A DNA stretch of 64,000 bases from the NCBI GenBank assembly GCA_038501625.1, contig JAZAYU010001105.1, positions 23,065-87,064 on the forward strand. The letters run 5' to 3'. A program made the position numbers and the translations under genes. The stretch is from Corbicula japonica (taxonomy: Eukaryota; Mollusca; Bivalvia; Venerida; Cyrenidae). Of the stretch, positions 1 to 10,131 are shown piece after piece. The notes under the pieces were generated by a model that was not told the origin of the DNA, made no database searches, and worked only from the letters and a program-made list of their open reading frames with translations. Position 1 is the first letter of the stretch, and every line of letters begins with the position of its first letter.

Positions 1-1392
1 AACTAAATTGATGAAAAAGATTATTTAGTCAACCCAAGTAGCCGTACATAAAGACTGCTAGTAGCCGGACCATTTGTTTTTTAGACTTTGCTAGTAGCCG
101 TACCATCTTGTCACACAACCAGTGCAAATGAAAATTCGAGTTTTTCGAAAACTAGCGGGTTGGGACAAGATTTAAATACATGAAGTGATACAGTAATGAA
201 TACACTTCACATAGTAAAACGAATTTCGGCCAAACAATGTAAATAAAGCTTTGAAATGGACGTTTGAAGTGACACGATTGACATTTTTTGGGGAAATTTT
301 GGTGATCGATCGTATTTTTTCGAAGTTAACGTCGTATCAGGTTCATTTTATATCTCGACGCACTCTATTTCTTGCTAGTCTAAGTATTTAAAGTAAAAGA
401 ATTAAATAATTACTCTTTATTCAATTTCTTACCCGCTTTTTAACCAGCTCCTTCGTGATGGCTATGTGTATAGTCAGCGCTATCGGAAGTAGGGTCGGAC
501 TTTCGAGTGTACACTGTGTTATTTGTATAGCAGTTGGATGAATTGAGTTCTAATACATACTTAGCTAAGGTCTTGTATTGATCAAGCATTCAATAAAAAC
601 ACACTGATTGAAAGCAAAGTTAGTTATGTGGGACAACATGAAAGAAAAGCAACCAGACTCACCAGAATGATGCTTTGAAGAATAGTGTTACCCAGGGGGT
701 AGATGACTGTTCTTTGGGCGTAGCTGGTGGCGGTTTTTTGTCTACCGAGACAAATGGCATATATTTATGTCTATGGCGATTAATTAAAATGTATCTCATA
801 CACAACATCCATATCAATCCTGATATACCTGAAATATATGCAAAATTTCATATTTTCAGATAAAAATAACATAAAAAATATTGCTATGTTAGGTCCACTT
901 TACAAACTTCACTCCATCGATACAGTTTTAACCTATGTGTATACTAGGTAGATCATGATCGGCCTGCATAAATGTGCAGTTGGATCGAGATTTATTGAGT
1001 GTTCACTTTAGATTCACTCGGTTATTTGACCCAAGAATCGAACAGTGTTTAGCCTGATCAGACAGTTGATGTGCATGCTGATCTGATAAGCCTTATTTAA
1101 GGAGTAACTGGTTAAGCTAAGTACTACGCCTGCAATGGAGAAAAAAAATGGATGCATTATTTAGCCAATAACATGGCAAATCAAGTAGCTTTTCATAGCT
1201 TTTCCAAAATTTTCCTATAGACTTTATATACCTTAGAGGATCAAGACACAATTCAAAATAGTTTGACAAAGGTCACTCATCTGAGACCGAGACTTAATTT
1301 CCATCAGGGACTTGTATCCAGAAAATATACAATTTAAAATCAATAAAGCAAATTAACTTTATTTCAAAAGAATGTGTACAGGTAATGGTGGT
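1..1392. other. Stretch without recognised gene
   Basis: I see no supported gene here. Three short copies of a CTAGTAGCCG(T/G)ACCAT-like motif sit within about positions 35-110. The SLC17-like gene on the minus strand must continue in this direction, but I could not identify its next exon. Confidence 0.5.
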
Positions 1393-1777
1393 TTAACCCT
1401 TTCCTCCATAGAAACACCTTAATTGCGAGGGCGAACAGTTAATTCCAGATCAGCCGGCACATCCGTGCCGTCTGATCTGGATCTAAACTGTTCGCTTTTT
1501 GATTCATTAGGTTATTTCTGACCAATATGTGACCAGTGTTGATCCTGATTAGATGTCACAGATGTGCAGACTGATCTGGATCTACATGGTCGTACATGCG
1601 TAAAAATGGGTATATATGGAGGATCTGCACTGGTCGGATTTTGGTCAGGGATAACCAAAACAAATAAAAAAGCAAACAGTTTAGATCCTGATCAGTCAGC
1701 ATGGGTATGTGCCGGCTGATCTGACTCTAAACTGTTTGCCCTTGCAATAAAGGTGTATCTATGGAGGAAAGGGTTAA
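1393..1777. mobile_element. TTAA-flanked palindromic MITE (family 1, full copy)
   Basis: The left end reads TTAACCCTTTCCTCCATAGA and the right end carries its reverse complement, TCTATGGAGGAAAGGGTTAA. The inside is a set of GATCAG...CTGATC palindromic half-sites around GTAGATC/GATCTAC. TTAA at both edges suggests a piggyBac-type target site, which is inference. The same family recurs, intact or truncated, at about 3494, 5640, 6951, 7430, 8857, 14436 and 20900. There is no coding capacity. Confidence 0.8.
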
Positions 1778-1876
1778 TATGTGGCCTGTTTGAAATATTG
1801 TGTACTTCACACAAAATCTGTACACAGGGCAAATAAAATGTAGTACAAAGCATTTTAAAAAACATTTGCAACTTAC

Positions 1877-1950
1877 CCAAAAAATAAAATACCATTTGCC
1901 ATCCATAAGTTTCCATAATTAAAGATCCCAGACTTCCACACAACAATGTT
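1877..1950 (-). CDS. SLC17-family transporter, exon after the alternative exon pair
   Basis: This is a 74-nt exon read on the minus strand. A TTTTAG acceptor (AG at 1952-1951) precedes it and a GTAAGT donor (1876-1871) follows. It starts by completing a split codon (phase 2) and ends in phase 1. The peptide contains GSLGSLIMETYGWQMVFYF, which matches the SLC17 stretch in which a glycine-rich transmembrane helix is followed by a YGW..(V/I)FY segment. From memory SLC17A9 (vesicular nucleotide transporter) is the closest subfamily. SLC17 proteins are 12-TM major-facilitator anion transporters. Its phase matches the ends of both candidate upstream exons (3840-3917 and 5400-5477), and the joined reading continues the family motif without a gap. 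The subfamily call is inference from a short peptide. Confidence 0.8.
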
Positions 1951-2399
1951 CTAAAATTAGAAATAATGTTGGATTATTAAAACAAATTCATGTTAATATC
2001 CTCACAAAATCATATTTGAGTGCCATGTCTATAGATCTAAGTCTTTTAAAGGATATATGAAAATGAAAAGTTATTTCTAGCAAATGAAGTTTAATGTTTA
2101 CAGACCATCAAAAACTTTTTCTTCTAAAGAAATCATTTGAAAATTAATTATACAATCCATTTCAGATTAAGTAAATATACTTTGGAAAGTTTTGAATAAT
2201 TGTTAAGTTACCATGAGGGAGTTTGTAAGTGTCTTGGCACCTGCAGGATTGGGTACCAGTTAAGCTGTATAACTGATAGCCTGACACCTTGCTAGGTATT
2301 CGGATGATTGAAAATTAAACAGATTTAATTATCTAATGTTCACTTCTTTCTGCCAAACCATCTTTGTTCTGAGGGCTAAGAGAGGCTATAAAAAATTAG

Positions 2400-3210
2400 A
2401 TGGGTGTTCAGTTGAACACTTGTGTTGCACTGATTTCCGACAATGATTGTGTGGCATACATAGTACATGATTGTGTGCAAAATATGTTACAGAATTGCTT
2501 GGCAGATATGTTACATGATTGGCTGACAGTTTTTTTTATTATGTGCCAAACATTTTACATGGCTGAGAGGCAGATACGTTATGTGAGTGTCTACAAGATT
2601 TTTTTAATGACTTAAAGTGGCAGATATGTTATATGATTGTCTAATAGAATTGTTACATGATTGGCTTCCAGATATATTACATGATTAGCTGCCAAGTTAC
2701 ATGACAGTCTAACATATTTTCACGTGACTGAGATACATGACTGTCTAACAGAATTGTTACATGATTGGCTGCCAGATAAGATTTATTACATGTCTCATGA
2801 TTGTCTCACAGATTTGTAACATGAATGGCTGCCTGATATGTGACATGACTGGCTGCCTGATTTATAAGTAACATGAATGGCTGCCTGATAAGTTACATGA
2901 TTGGCTGCCTGTTTCATGATTTTTAGGGTCCAGATAGGTTCACTTACATGATTGTATGGTATATATGCTTGGGTACCTCTATAAGGTATATGATTGTGTG
3001 TGTGATGTTAGAAGATTATGTGCAAGGTTTGTTACATGATTTTGGGCAAGGTATGGCGGGATACTAGACATGTTAAATAACAAGGGACCAGGTATGTTTT
3101 AAATTAACAGTTTCCGGATACTTAACATGATTGGATGCCAGATGCAGGATTGGATGCCAAATATGTTAACTGATTCGGTGCAAATTTACTGCCAAGTTAG
3201 TTACATGAAT
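2400..3210. repeat. Degenerate tandem repeat, unit about 26-35 bp
   Basis: Variants of GTTACATGATTGGCTGCCAG recur more than 20 times with drifting spacing. It lies in an intron of the SLC17-like gene. The open frame at its left edge is built from the repeat and is not called as a gene. Confidence 0.7.
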
Positions 3211-3493
3211 AGCTTATTAATTCTGAAAACTGCATAGAAATGAATACCAAACTGTGTACACAGCTAGCCAGATTATCTATCATCAGCGAACCAAAGCTGG
3301 TGGAAATATTTGCAGAGGCTTTCCAAGGTCTTTTATTTATTTGTGCTTTAATTTTTAACAAGCAGTAAATTTAGCTTGAACCTTGCAATTATTTCTCATT
3401 ATTATATTTCATTCATTTTGTTTGTCTGAAGATGACTTTTGCTGAGTAAATGTGTGCACTTAACTTACCATGTAACAGATAAAGAAAAGCTAG

Positions 3494-3665
3494 TTAACCC
3501 TTTACACCATGGGAAATTGCTGTTATTCATGGTTGAACAGTGAAGATCCAGATCAGCCAACACATCTAGTATAGGTCCTGATGAGACAGCAAGGATGTGA
3601 TGGCTGATCTAGATCTACACAGTTCGCACATGCCTTAAACCTGTATAAATGGTGATAAAGGTTAA
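3494..3665. mobile_element. MITE family 1, short copy
   Basis: It starts TTAACCCTTTACACCAT and ends ATGGTGATAAAGGTTAA, with the AGTGAAGATCCAGATCAG and CTGATCTAGATCTACAC halves inside. It is a diverged version of the 1393-1777 element. Confidence 0.7.
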
Positions 3666-3839
3666 GTGCATGGGTGAAAATTGGGAATTCTGGAAAACTT
3701 GAAATCCTTAAGATTTGTCAATTAACATAAGGAAAATAAGAAAATCAACCATTTTTAGACACACAGAATCCTGAATTTCAGGCATGATCCTGAATTTTTC
3801 ACCCATGTTAGTGTAGAAAGATATAGAAACCAAGCTTAC

Positions 3840-3917
3840 CCCAGATGAGACCCTGCACATATAATGCTGTATGTAAGAGAACATTCATGTTCTGGAATCT
3901 TCCTTGAAATAAGTGAA
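3840..3917 (-). CDS. SLC17-family transporter, alternative exon version B
   Basis: This is a 78-nt exon on the minus strand. The acceptor is GGTTTTAG (AG at 3919-3918) and the donor GTAAG starts at 3839. It begins with the third base of a split codon and ends after two bases of the next (phase 2 to 2). The peptide SLISRKIPEHECSLTYSII then CAGSHLG aligns with the SLC17 segment that reads roughly SLLSQK...ER...YS....G...G in SLC17A9 (family knowledge, from memory). Exon version A at 5400-5477 has exactly the same length and phases and the same core. Inclusion of both would place the same helix region twice, so they are most simply mutually exclusive. It has Cys where version A keeps the family Arg in the ER pair. 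An inverted-repeat element begins about 10 bp upstream of its acceptor. Confidence 0.75.
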
Positions 3918-3926
3918 CTAAAACCA

Positions 3927-4630
3927 CCCGGCTGTAGATCTTCCATGGACATGTGCAATTTCACATGGAAAATGCATGGATTTCCATGGACATAGCATGG
4001 AATTCCATGGAAAATTGATATTTTCCATGGAAAGTGAGATTCCATGCACTGTCCATGGAAAAGAAAGCTATTTTCCATGGACATTGATAAAGTTGTCCAT
4101 TGAAAGCAAGTTAGTTTCCATGGAAAGTACAGGCCAGCATAGAAAGTTGTCCATGGAAAAGACAAAGTTAACATGGAAGTCTTTGTCCATGGAACAGCTT
4201 CCTAGAGTTTATGATGATACCTAGAATATTTTCACCTACTGATCATTTCACTTGGGAGGGTGCAGTCTGGGATTACATAATGTCCAGAAATCTAAATAGA
4301 TGTTGCCATAGATACATTACAGGAAGCAATAAAACCCAAGCATTATTTGAAAACTTAAAGGATTCATACAGTATACAGTGTAGTAACTGCTTGCTTCAAT
4401 CAGGATTATAAAGTTAGTAAACCAGTTAATTTAAGAGTGATTTTGACTAGTGTTTACATTTCACTGGATTTAAAGTGTTTTATGGACTACTGAATAATAA
4501 GTCACTTGTTATCCTAACTGCAAAAGGTGAGAATTACATAAAATATGCAATATACATGTATAACATTTAAAAAACTGTGTAAACTTTCTGCAGCATTTGA
4601 ATAACTTATATTCATTTTTCTACATTGCTC

Positions 4631-4677
<47 letters not shown>

Positions 4678-5245
4678 TTTCAAGAGGAAACACGGCTGGG
4701 AAAGCCCAATCTTCCCTGTGGTCCTCTATTATTTACATTTATAACTATGAACCAAAAATGCAATGAATCTCATCAGAGAAACAAACAAATACAGGCATAC
4801 AACAGGTTATGCTAGAAGTTTTTGTGTAATTTGGCATAAACAATCCATAACTATGATTTCCTGAGTTTTTAAAAATTGTTTTGATTCAGAAAATGAGTGA
4901 TCCCCAGATCCACAGGTATTTTCTCTGTCCATGGACAACAGCAGGCAGCTTCAATGGAAAGCAGCGTAATGTCCATGGACCATTCTTGAGCAAATCTGTC
5001 CATGGACAAAGTAAATAAAAATGTATGTCCATGGACGATGTCCATGGAAACCATGGACAGTGTCCATGGAATCCATGGACAGTGTCCATGGAATCCATGG
5101 ACAGTGTCCATGGAAAGAGGTGGTAAAGTCCATGGACAATTTCCCTCCCCCCTTCAAATTTTTCCATGGAATTCGGTTCCAATACTCCATGGACAAATTT
5201 TCCGTGCAAATTTTGCATGGAATCCATGGACAATCTACAGCCGGG
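3927..5245. mobile_element. Foldback element with TCCATGGA subrepeat arms in the SLC17 intron
   Basis: The left edge reads CCCGGCTGTAGAT and the right edge its inverse, ATCTACAGCCGGG, followed inward on both sides by arrays of the palindrome TCCATGGA (about 3941-4195 and 4925-5235). The middle (about 4200-4920) is unrelated sequence with an (AAT)n tract. The arms are complementary in one strand, so the element can fold into one large hairpin. It fills most of the intron between the two alternative SLC17 exons. The several overlapping open frames in both arms are by-products of the repeat. Confidence 0.65.
4633..4677. repeat. (AAT)n microsatellite
   Basis: About 15 uninterrupted AAT units inside the loop of the foldback element. 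Confidence 0.95.
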
Positions 5246-5399
5246 CAGGGTAGTGAAAACCTGTTGGGTTAGAAATACGCCATACTTTACTTATTTATTT
5301 AGCATCAAGCAACACAGATGTTTTTCATGGATTTTTCTGGTTAATGGCGTGGTTAAGAACTGCATGAGGCTAGAAACACATGTGCAGCGGAAATCTTAC

Positions 5400-5477
5400 C
5401 CCAGATGAGTCCCTGAACATATTAGACTGTATGCCAGAGAGCGCTCATTTTGATCGATCTTCCTGGATACCAAGGAG
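5400..5477 (-). CDS. SLC17-family transporter, alternative exon version A
   Basis: This is a 78-nt exon on the minus strand with AG at 5479-5478 (in CATAAG, a poor pyrimidine tract) and a GTAAGA donor starting at 5399. Phases are 2 and 2, as in the version at 3840-3917. The peptide SLVSRKIDQNERSLAYSLI then CSGTHLG keeps the family ERS...YS....G...G pattern better than version B. Joined to the exon at 1950-1877 it runs into the next family motif in frame. The weak acceptor and the strong donor would fit regulated inclusion. No preceding exon with a phase-2 end was found in the window. Confidence 0.75.
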
Positions 5478-5635
5478 CTTATGCCAGGATAGTGAAAAAG
5501 TAATAAAGCAAATAATGCTCAACAAGTGGATTAGTCCAATGCTCTCTACTACAGCACTACAATATATTTCATTATTATCAAAATTCTTCTTGCACAGAAA
5601 GGCATTTTATTTACTTTTTATGACCTATATACACC

Positions 5636-5845
5636 TTTTAAAACATGCCTGACCAGTGTAGATCCAGATCAGCTGGCACATCTGTGCCAATGGATTATGT
5701 GCTCTTATTTAGATCTATGCTGATCATTTCTTGGTCAGAAATAACCTAAGAATCTTTAACCGAACAGGATGTGCCAGCTGATCTTGATCTACACTGTCCG
5801 CCCATGTGGTAAAAGCCTATAATTATATAGAGTAACAGGTTAAAA
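5636..5845. mobile_element. MITE family 1, inner part
   Basis: It holds the paired AGTGTAGATCCAGATCAG and GATCTTGATCTACACTG inverted halves of family 1. The TTAACCC ends are worn or absent. Confidence 0.6.
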
Positions 5846-6719
5846 CTTTTCTAGAAAATATTATGAGGTAATTGATTTGCATTTAACAGACATTGGTATT
5901 TTCAAAACCTTCCCAATAACTTCAGGAAAAAGTAAGTTTCTAATCATGACATTACATCCTTCAATCCCTTCTCCCTCCACCCCACCCTGACACTGCCTCC
6001 GTGGCTATCTTTGATACCTAATATGAATACAATAGTTCAGTACATTTTGTGATTCAGATATGATTTTTTTAATGTGTATGTAACATAAAAACTAAAGTGC
6101 ATTCTTGTGTGGTACAAACTGAAAAAATATACCTTTAAAAAAATTACGATCATTGCCAGAAATTTGTTGTAAAAGTTACAATTGTGTGGTATAATGTGTT
6201 ATACAGACAATGCACATTTTACGAACATGTCAAAATGTTGTTCATGGTTTAGTACAGTATGTTAAAGCATGCATGGCTTTTTTCTTGTTAGCTACATCAA
6301 GCCTGATAAATAGAATCCATAAGTATACCACAACCATGTTTTACTGCAAAAGCTGAAATACTTAAAAGCACCAATTGGTGAAATCATACAGAACTCACTT
6401 CAAAAGCAATTGGTTTCTTGTTTCTCCTTTGTAACATTTTTTTTGGAAAGAAAGAAAATTAAGAAATTTCAAAAACAAAAACAAAATAACTGGTTCTCCA
6501 GATTTCTTTTACTGATTCAAGTCAAATGCCTGTGTTAACCCAAGCAACAAAGATTTAAAAAAAATTGTGTAAATAACCATTTGCTTACTTAGAAAAGCAC
6601 ATCAGCTTGCATATGACATATATATTAAATACATTCTATACCATGATCATAGGACCAGGTACATTCTACATTCCCAACAGGAAGTCACATCTGGTTGGCA
6701 AATGAACACCCATACTCAC
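5846..6719. other. Stretch without recognised gene
   Basis: AT-rich intronic or intergenic sequence; I see no exon with supported splice sites or family motif here. Confidence 0.5.
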
Positions 6720-6818
6720 CCCCATAAGTCCCTGCCACAGCAAACGCAGAGAAAGATGACCTCTCTATTTGTTGCACAAATTGCCCGATAAAACTTGTAA
6801 AAGATGGCATATAAACCC
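6720..6818 (-). CDS. Third SLC17-like exon, phase not matching
   Basis: This is a 99-nt open exon on the minus strand. The acceptor is TTTGTAG (AG at 6820-6819) and a GTGAGT donor starts at 6719. It starts and ends in phase 1. The peptide GVYMPSFTSFIGQFVQQIER then SSFSAFAVAGTYGG matches the SLC17 stretch G(V/T)YxP....(I/L)ERS...(C/S)G..G, known in SLC17A5-A9. It covers the same protein region as the two 78-nt exons plus the preceding GVY.P turn, but its donor phase (1) does not fit the exon at 1877-1950 (which needs phase 2). It could be an exon of a second, tandem SLC17 paralogue, a relic, or an isoform joined elsewhere. Confidence 0.6.
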
Positions 6819-6950
6819 CTACAAATAATTCAAACATCACAAATTGCAGTCTATTTATCATACGATACTAGTAGATCCAATAAGATTTAGATTTAAAATA
6901 TTGTAATAAAAGTAGTTTTTCAGTTCAGATCCAATGTTGGAGTATGACTG

Positions 6951-7190
6951 TTAACCCTTTACTCTATATATACATGCTTTTATGTGTGTGTGACCAGTGT
7001 AGATCCCGATCAGCTAGCACATCTATGCCATCTGATATAGATCTGCACTGGCTGCATCTTGATTGAAAATAATCTATTGAACCTACAAGCGAAATGTGTA
7101 GATCCTGATCACTAGTTACAGATGTGCTAGCTGATCTGGATGTACACTGCTCACAAATGCTATAAAACGTGTATAAATGGAGGAAAGGGC
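6951..7190. mobile_element. MITE family 1
   Basis: It starts TTAACCCTTTACTCTATATA and ends with ATAAATGGAGGAAAGGGCTC, with internal GTAGATC/GATC..TAC half-palindromes. The right TTAA has mutated. Confidence 0.7.
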
Positions 7191-7424
7191 TCACAAGTTG
7201 TTGGCCTCATGAATACAGAGCTTGGTTTACATTAGGCTCTTCAGAAAGCACTGTATGTGGCAAATATACACTGTGCAGCCACAGAACTATTCCACCACAA
7301 AAAGATTCCATCTAGTCTCCCTTTGTTTTCATCCACTGAATTTATTTAATGGTATCATTATGCAAGTCCATTCATGTTTCACTTGTGGGTGCTTAACAGA
7401 AATCTAAATAGCAAACAGTGTAGC

Positions 7425-7800
7425 TAGGGTGCATGGAATTGCACAGTGATCTGGATCTACAATGGTTGAGATGTAACAAGTGTTGTTCATAACCTTTTAA
7501 TATGACTTGTACACCATGTGCCAGCACAGTGCTGTAGACCCAGATTATAACAACAGCACAGTGCTGTAGACCCAGATTATAACAACAGCACAGTGCTGTA
7601 GACCCAGATAATAACAACAGCACAGTGCTGTAGACCCAGATAATAACAAACCTGCACATCTGTGCAGTCTGATCTGGAGGTACACTGATTGCTTTAAGGT
7701 TTATTAGTCATTTCTAATCAAGAAGCAAACAGTGTAAATACTGATCAGACTTAAAGGATGATCTGGATCTACACTCGGCACCTAAAGGAATATGACGGAA
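7425..7800. repeat. MITE family 1 fragment with 32-bp tandem insert
   Basis: Family-1 half-palindromes flank four tandem 32-bp copies of a unit starting AGCACAGTGCTGTAGACCCA (about 7523-7649). The minus-strand open frame across it is a repeat artefact. Confidence 0.75.
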
Positions 7801-8856
7801 TTAAAATGAACACGAAGGTTAATGCTTGACCATTTGAGCATCTCCAAAATCCTAAAATGCTGTTAGTAACAATCACCATATAGCATCATTGACTTCTCTG
7901 CATGCATTAAGAAGTTAGGAACATAAAGTGATATAATTATGAATCAGATCTGTTGCAACAGTCAGACAACGCTGAGAGCTTGTCTCATATAATGGAACAG
8001 CTTATCCCAAACCAATCAAAACTATCTTACTTTGATCTAATGCATGTCATGCAGTGCTTGTGTAGTTAAAATCTGGTTAGGTGAAAAAAAATTTGAAACT
8101 GATTTTTATGCGTTTATTAAATTTGTATGCTTGGTGGCTTTCTTCATAAACTGAAAGTAACACTCCGCAATGCTGTGTGCAAGTACTGCTATGAATTAAT
8201 TATCTTCTCTTTGTAGTATATATAAACAAGTCAGTAGACGTTGTATCTTTATTTCTAGTGTTGAATCCATATTCTAGTGTAATAATGAGAATAAAATCAT
8301 TGTACAATCATGCATGAGAGCAACTATGAAGATAATCTTGAATTAAACTCAAGTGAGTTTCAATCACTTAACTGATGTAACATGTATTTTAGCAGCTGGA
8401 ATAACAGTAATGTACTATTGTATTCATATTATTATCAAGATTTGAACATCCACCTCATTTCCAATTCACATACATTGAATTTTGGAACATATGTTTTCCA
8501 CATACTATATCTACATGTATTTTACAGTATGTTTACTTCTGGCTAAAACTGAAAATCATTGTTATTCAGGATGTATTGATTTTCTGTTTACTTCACTTCT
8601 GGCGCGTGCTGTAATTTCAAATCCTTTCAAAGATATCATATGCACTCTTTTTGCAGTGTTTTATCGCAAAATCCATGAATTTATGTTTATGCTAAAATAT
8701 ATGTCCAAAAAAAATGTTGTATAATTTTACAAAATTTATGTTGATGAAGTTAATTTACTTTGAATTATAAAGTAAAAATTGAACAATATTTTTCCTTTAA
8801 TAAAGAAAATACACTTAATGTTGAATGAATATTATAACTTTCAATTGCAAAAATTA
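7801..8856. other. Stretch without recognised gene
   Basis: Nothing supported. One 80-codon open frame at 8482-8724 has no family motif or splice context that I can defend. Confidence 0.5.
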
Positions 8857-8935
8857 TTAACCCTTTACTCCAAATAAAATTATGGTTTTAATCACTAATG
8901 TGACCAGTGTAGATCCAGATTAGCCTGCAGATCCA
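8857..8935. mobile_element. MITE family 1, truncated
   Basis: It begins TTAACCCTTTACTCCA and runs into AGTGTAGATCCAGATTAG, then stops where the family-2 foldback at 8942 begins. Confidence 0.6.
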
Positions 8936-8941
8936 TATGAT

Positions 8942-9072
8942 AAGGATTGTAAGTTATAAAGCTGAGATTGGAAACCAGTCTCAAATCTCAAGCATCTGAT
9001 TGGCTGAAATGGCGACTGGTTTAGAGCCTGTGTCCAAGGTTATAAAACTGAGCATGGAAACCAGTCTCAAAT
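8942..9072. mobile_element. Foldback MITE family 2, copy 1 (two left halves)
   Basis: It carries AAGTTATAAAGCTGAGATTG, GGAAACCAGTCTCAAATC and CTGATTGGCTGAAATGGCGA. Here two left-type halves follow each other directly (8942 and 9038) instead of forming the inverted pair seen at 36548-36690 and 50651-50816. Confidence 0.7.
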
Positions 9073-9176
9073 CCGACTCGAAGGAAGCCATTTTGAATCT
9101 GTCAAGCGGAGTATTGTAACGCGCGATCTGATTGGTTATATTGGTTATATTCAAAATGGCTTCCTTCGAGTCGGAA
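9072..9176. repeat. Hairpin with near-perfect 27-bp arms
   Basis: The arm containing CGACTCGAAGGAAGCCATTT is matched by the inverse AAATGGCTTCCTTCGAGTCG, separated by about 50 bp. No function can be read from it. Confidence 0.8.
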
Positions 9177-9494
9177 AACTAAAGAAAAGTAGAAAGATGG
9201 CCTGTGTAGAGTCATTTCTTTAATCTGAAGGAGGTAACCGATTGTATTAAAGACCATCCGATTTGAAAGAATGGCAGATGTCATTGTTTACCTTGAACAT
9301 GAACTGTAGACGCAGAATCTACGATATCTGATGTTCCACATTGTTTGGGCAATAGACATATAGCGGACTTGTTACCTTGTCACTGATTATGTTTGTATAA
9401 CAACGAGATTTTTTTTTCTGATTAATTTTGTGTAGATGTTGAAAGACTATGTTGACTGAAAGTACCAAGGTATATTTTCAGGGTTGTAGCAGGG

Positions 9495-9528
9495 TCTTTG
9501 GGGGAGTGGGGGGGGGGGGGGGGGGTAA
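9495..9528. repeat. Poly-G tract
   Basis: About 30 bases almost entirely G, including an uninterrupted run of at least 17. It may be misassembled in length. Confidence 0.8.
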
Positions 9529-10131
9529 AGACAATGATACTGCCACCTGTGTATTAGGATGGCACTGATTTATCTATCATTCTATGTATTAAGACAATAA
9601 TATTGGCACTTCATCAATTTATCCAATATTTAAAATATTTAATTGACAAGATAAATCCCTGTACCCTTGGTAGTCATTTAAAAATATGGATTAATAAGCA
9701 ACCTTGGTAAAACAATGAAAGAAGCCACTGTATAATGTTAGCTCATCTTCAGGAACAGATGAACTTAATATGTGAATATGAAAACAATTCATATGTATAT
9801 ATATACAGCCTCCCATTGCAGCAAAAAGAAGAGAGGAAAATAAATGATTCGTTTGTTGATTGTTTAACAAAAAAGAGAACCGTATGGGTTAGCGCCTTGG
9901 AACAGTCAGTGGCAAAATAATTTGCTACTAGGGGTTTAAACCAGGTTCTAGGTGTGCACTTTATAATTTATTATACCTGTTTGTGTTAACTGAATACCTA
10001 TTATGATATTATTTTTATATATATGAAGCTGTCTATATGTTTACTGGTACCGTAAATAAATTTAATTTCAGATTGTGAGTGGATTTTCCACCTTATCAAG
10101 AGTGAAGACAAAGCTTAGAAGCAGGCTTAAC
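9529..10131. other. Stretch without recognised gene
   Basis: Nothing supported; AT-rich sequence with short uninformative open frames. Confidence 0.5.

Noticed and set aside
3836..5272. Overlapping open frames rich in HGHCPW/SMDSMD
   Set aside because: Translation of TCCATGGA arrays in several frames. Only the 78-nt exon parts at 3840-3917 and 5400-5477 show family similarity.
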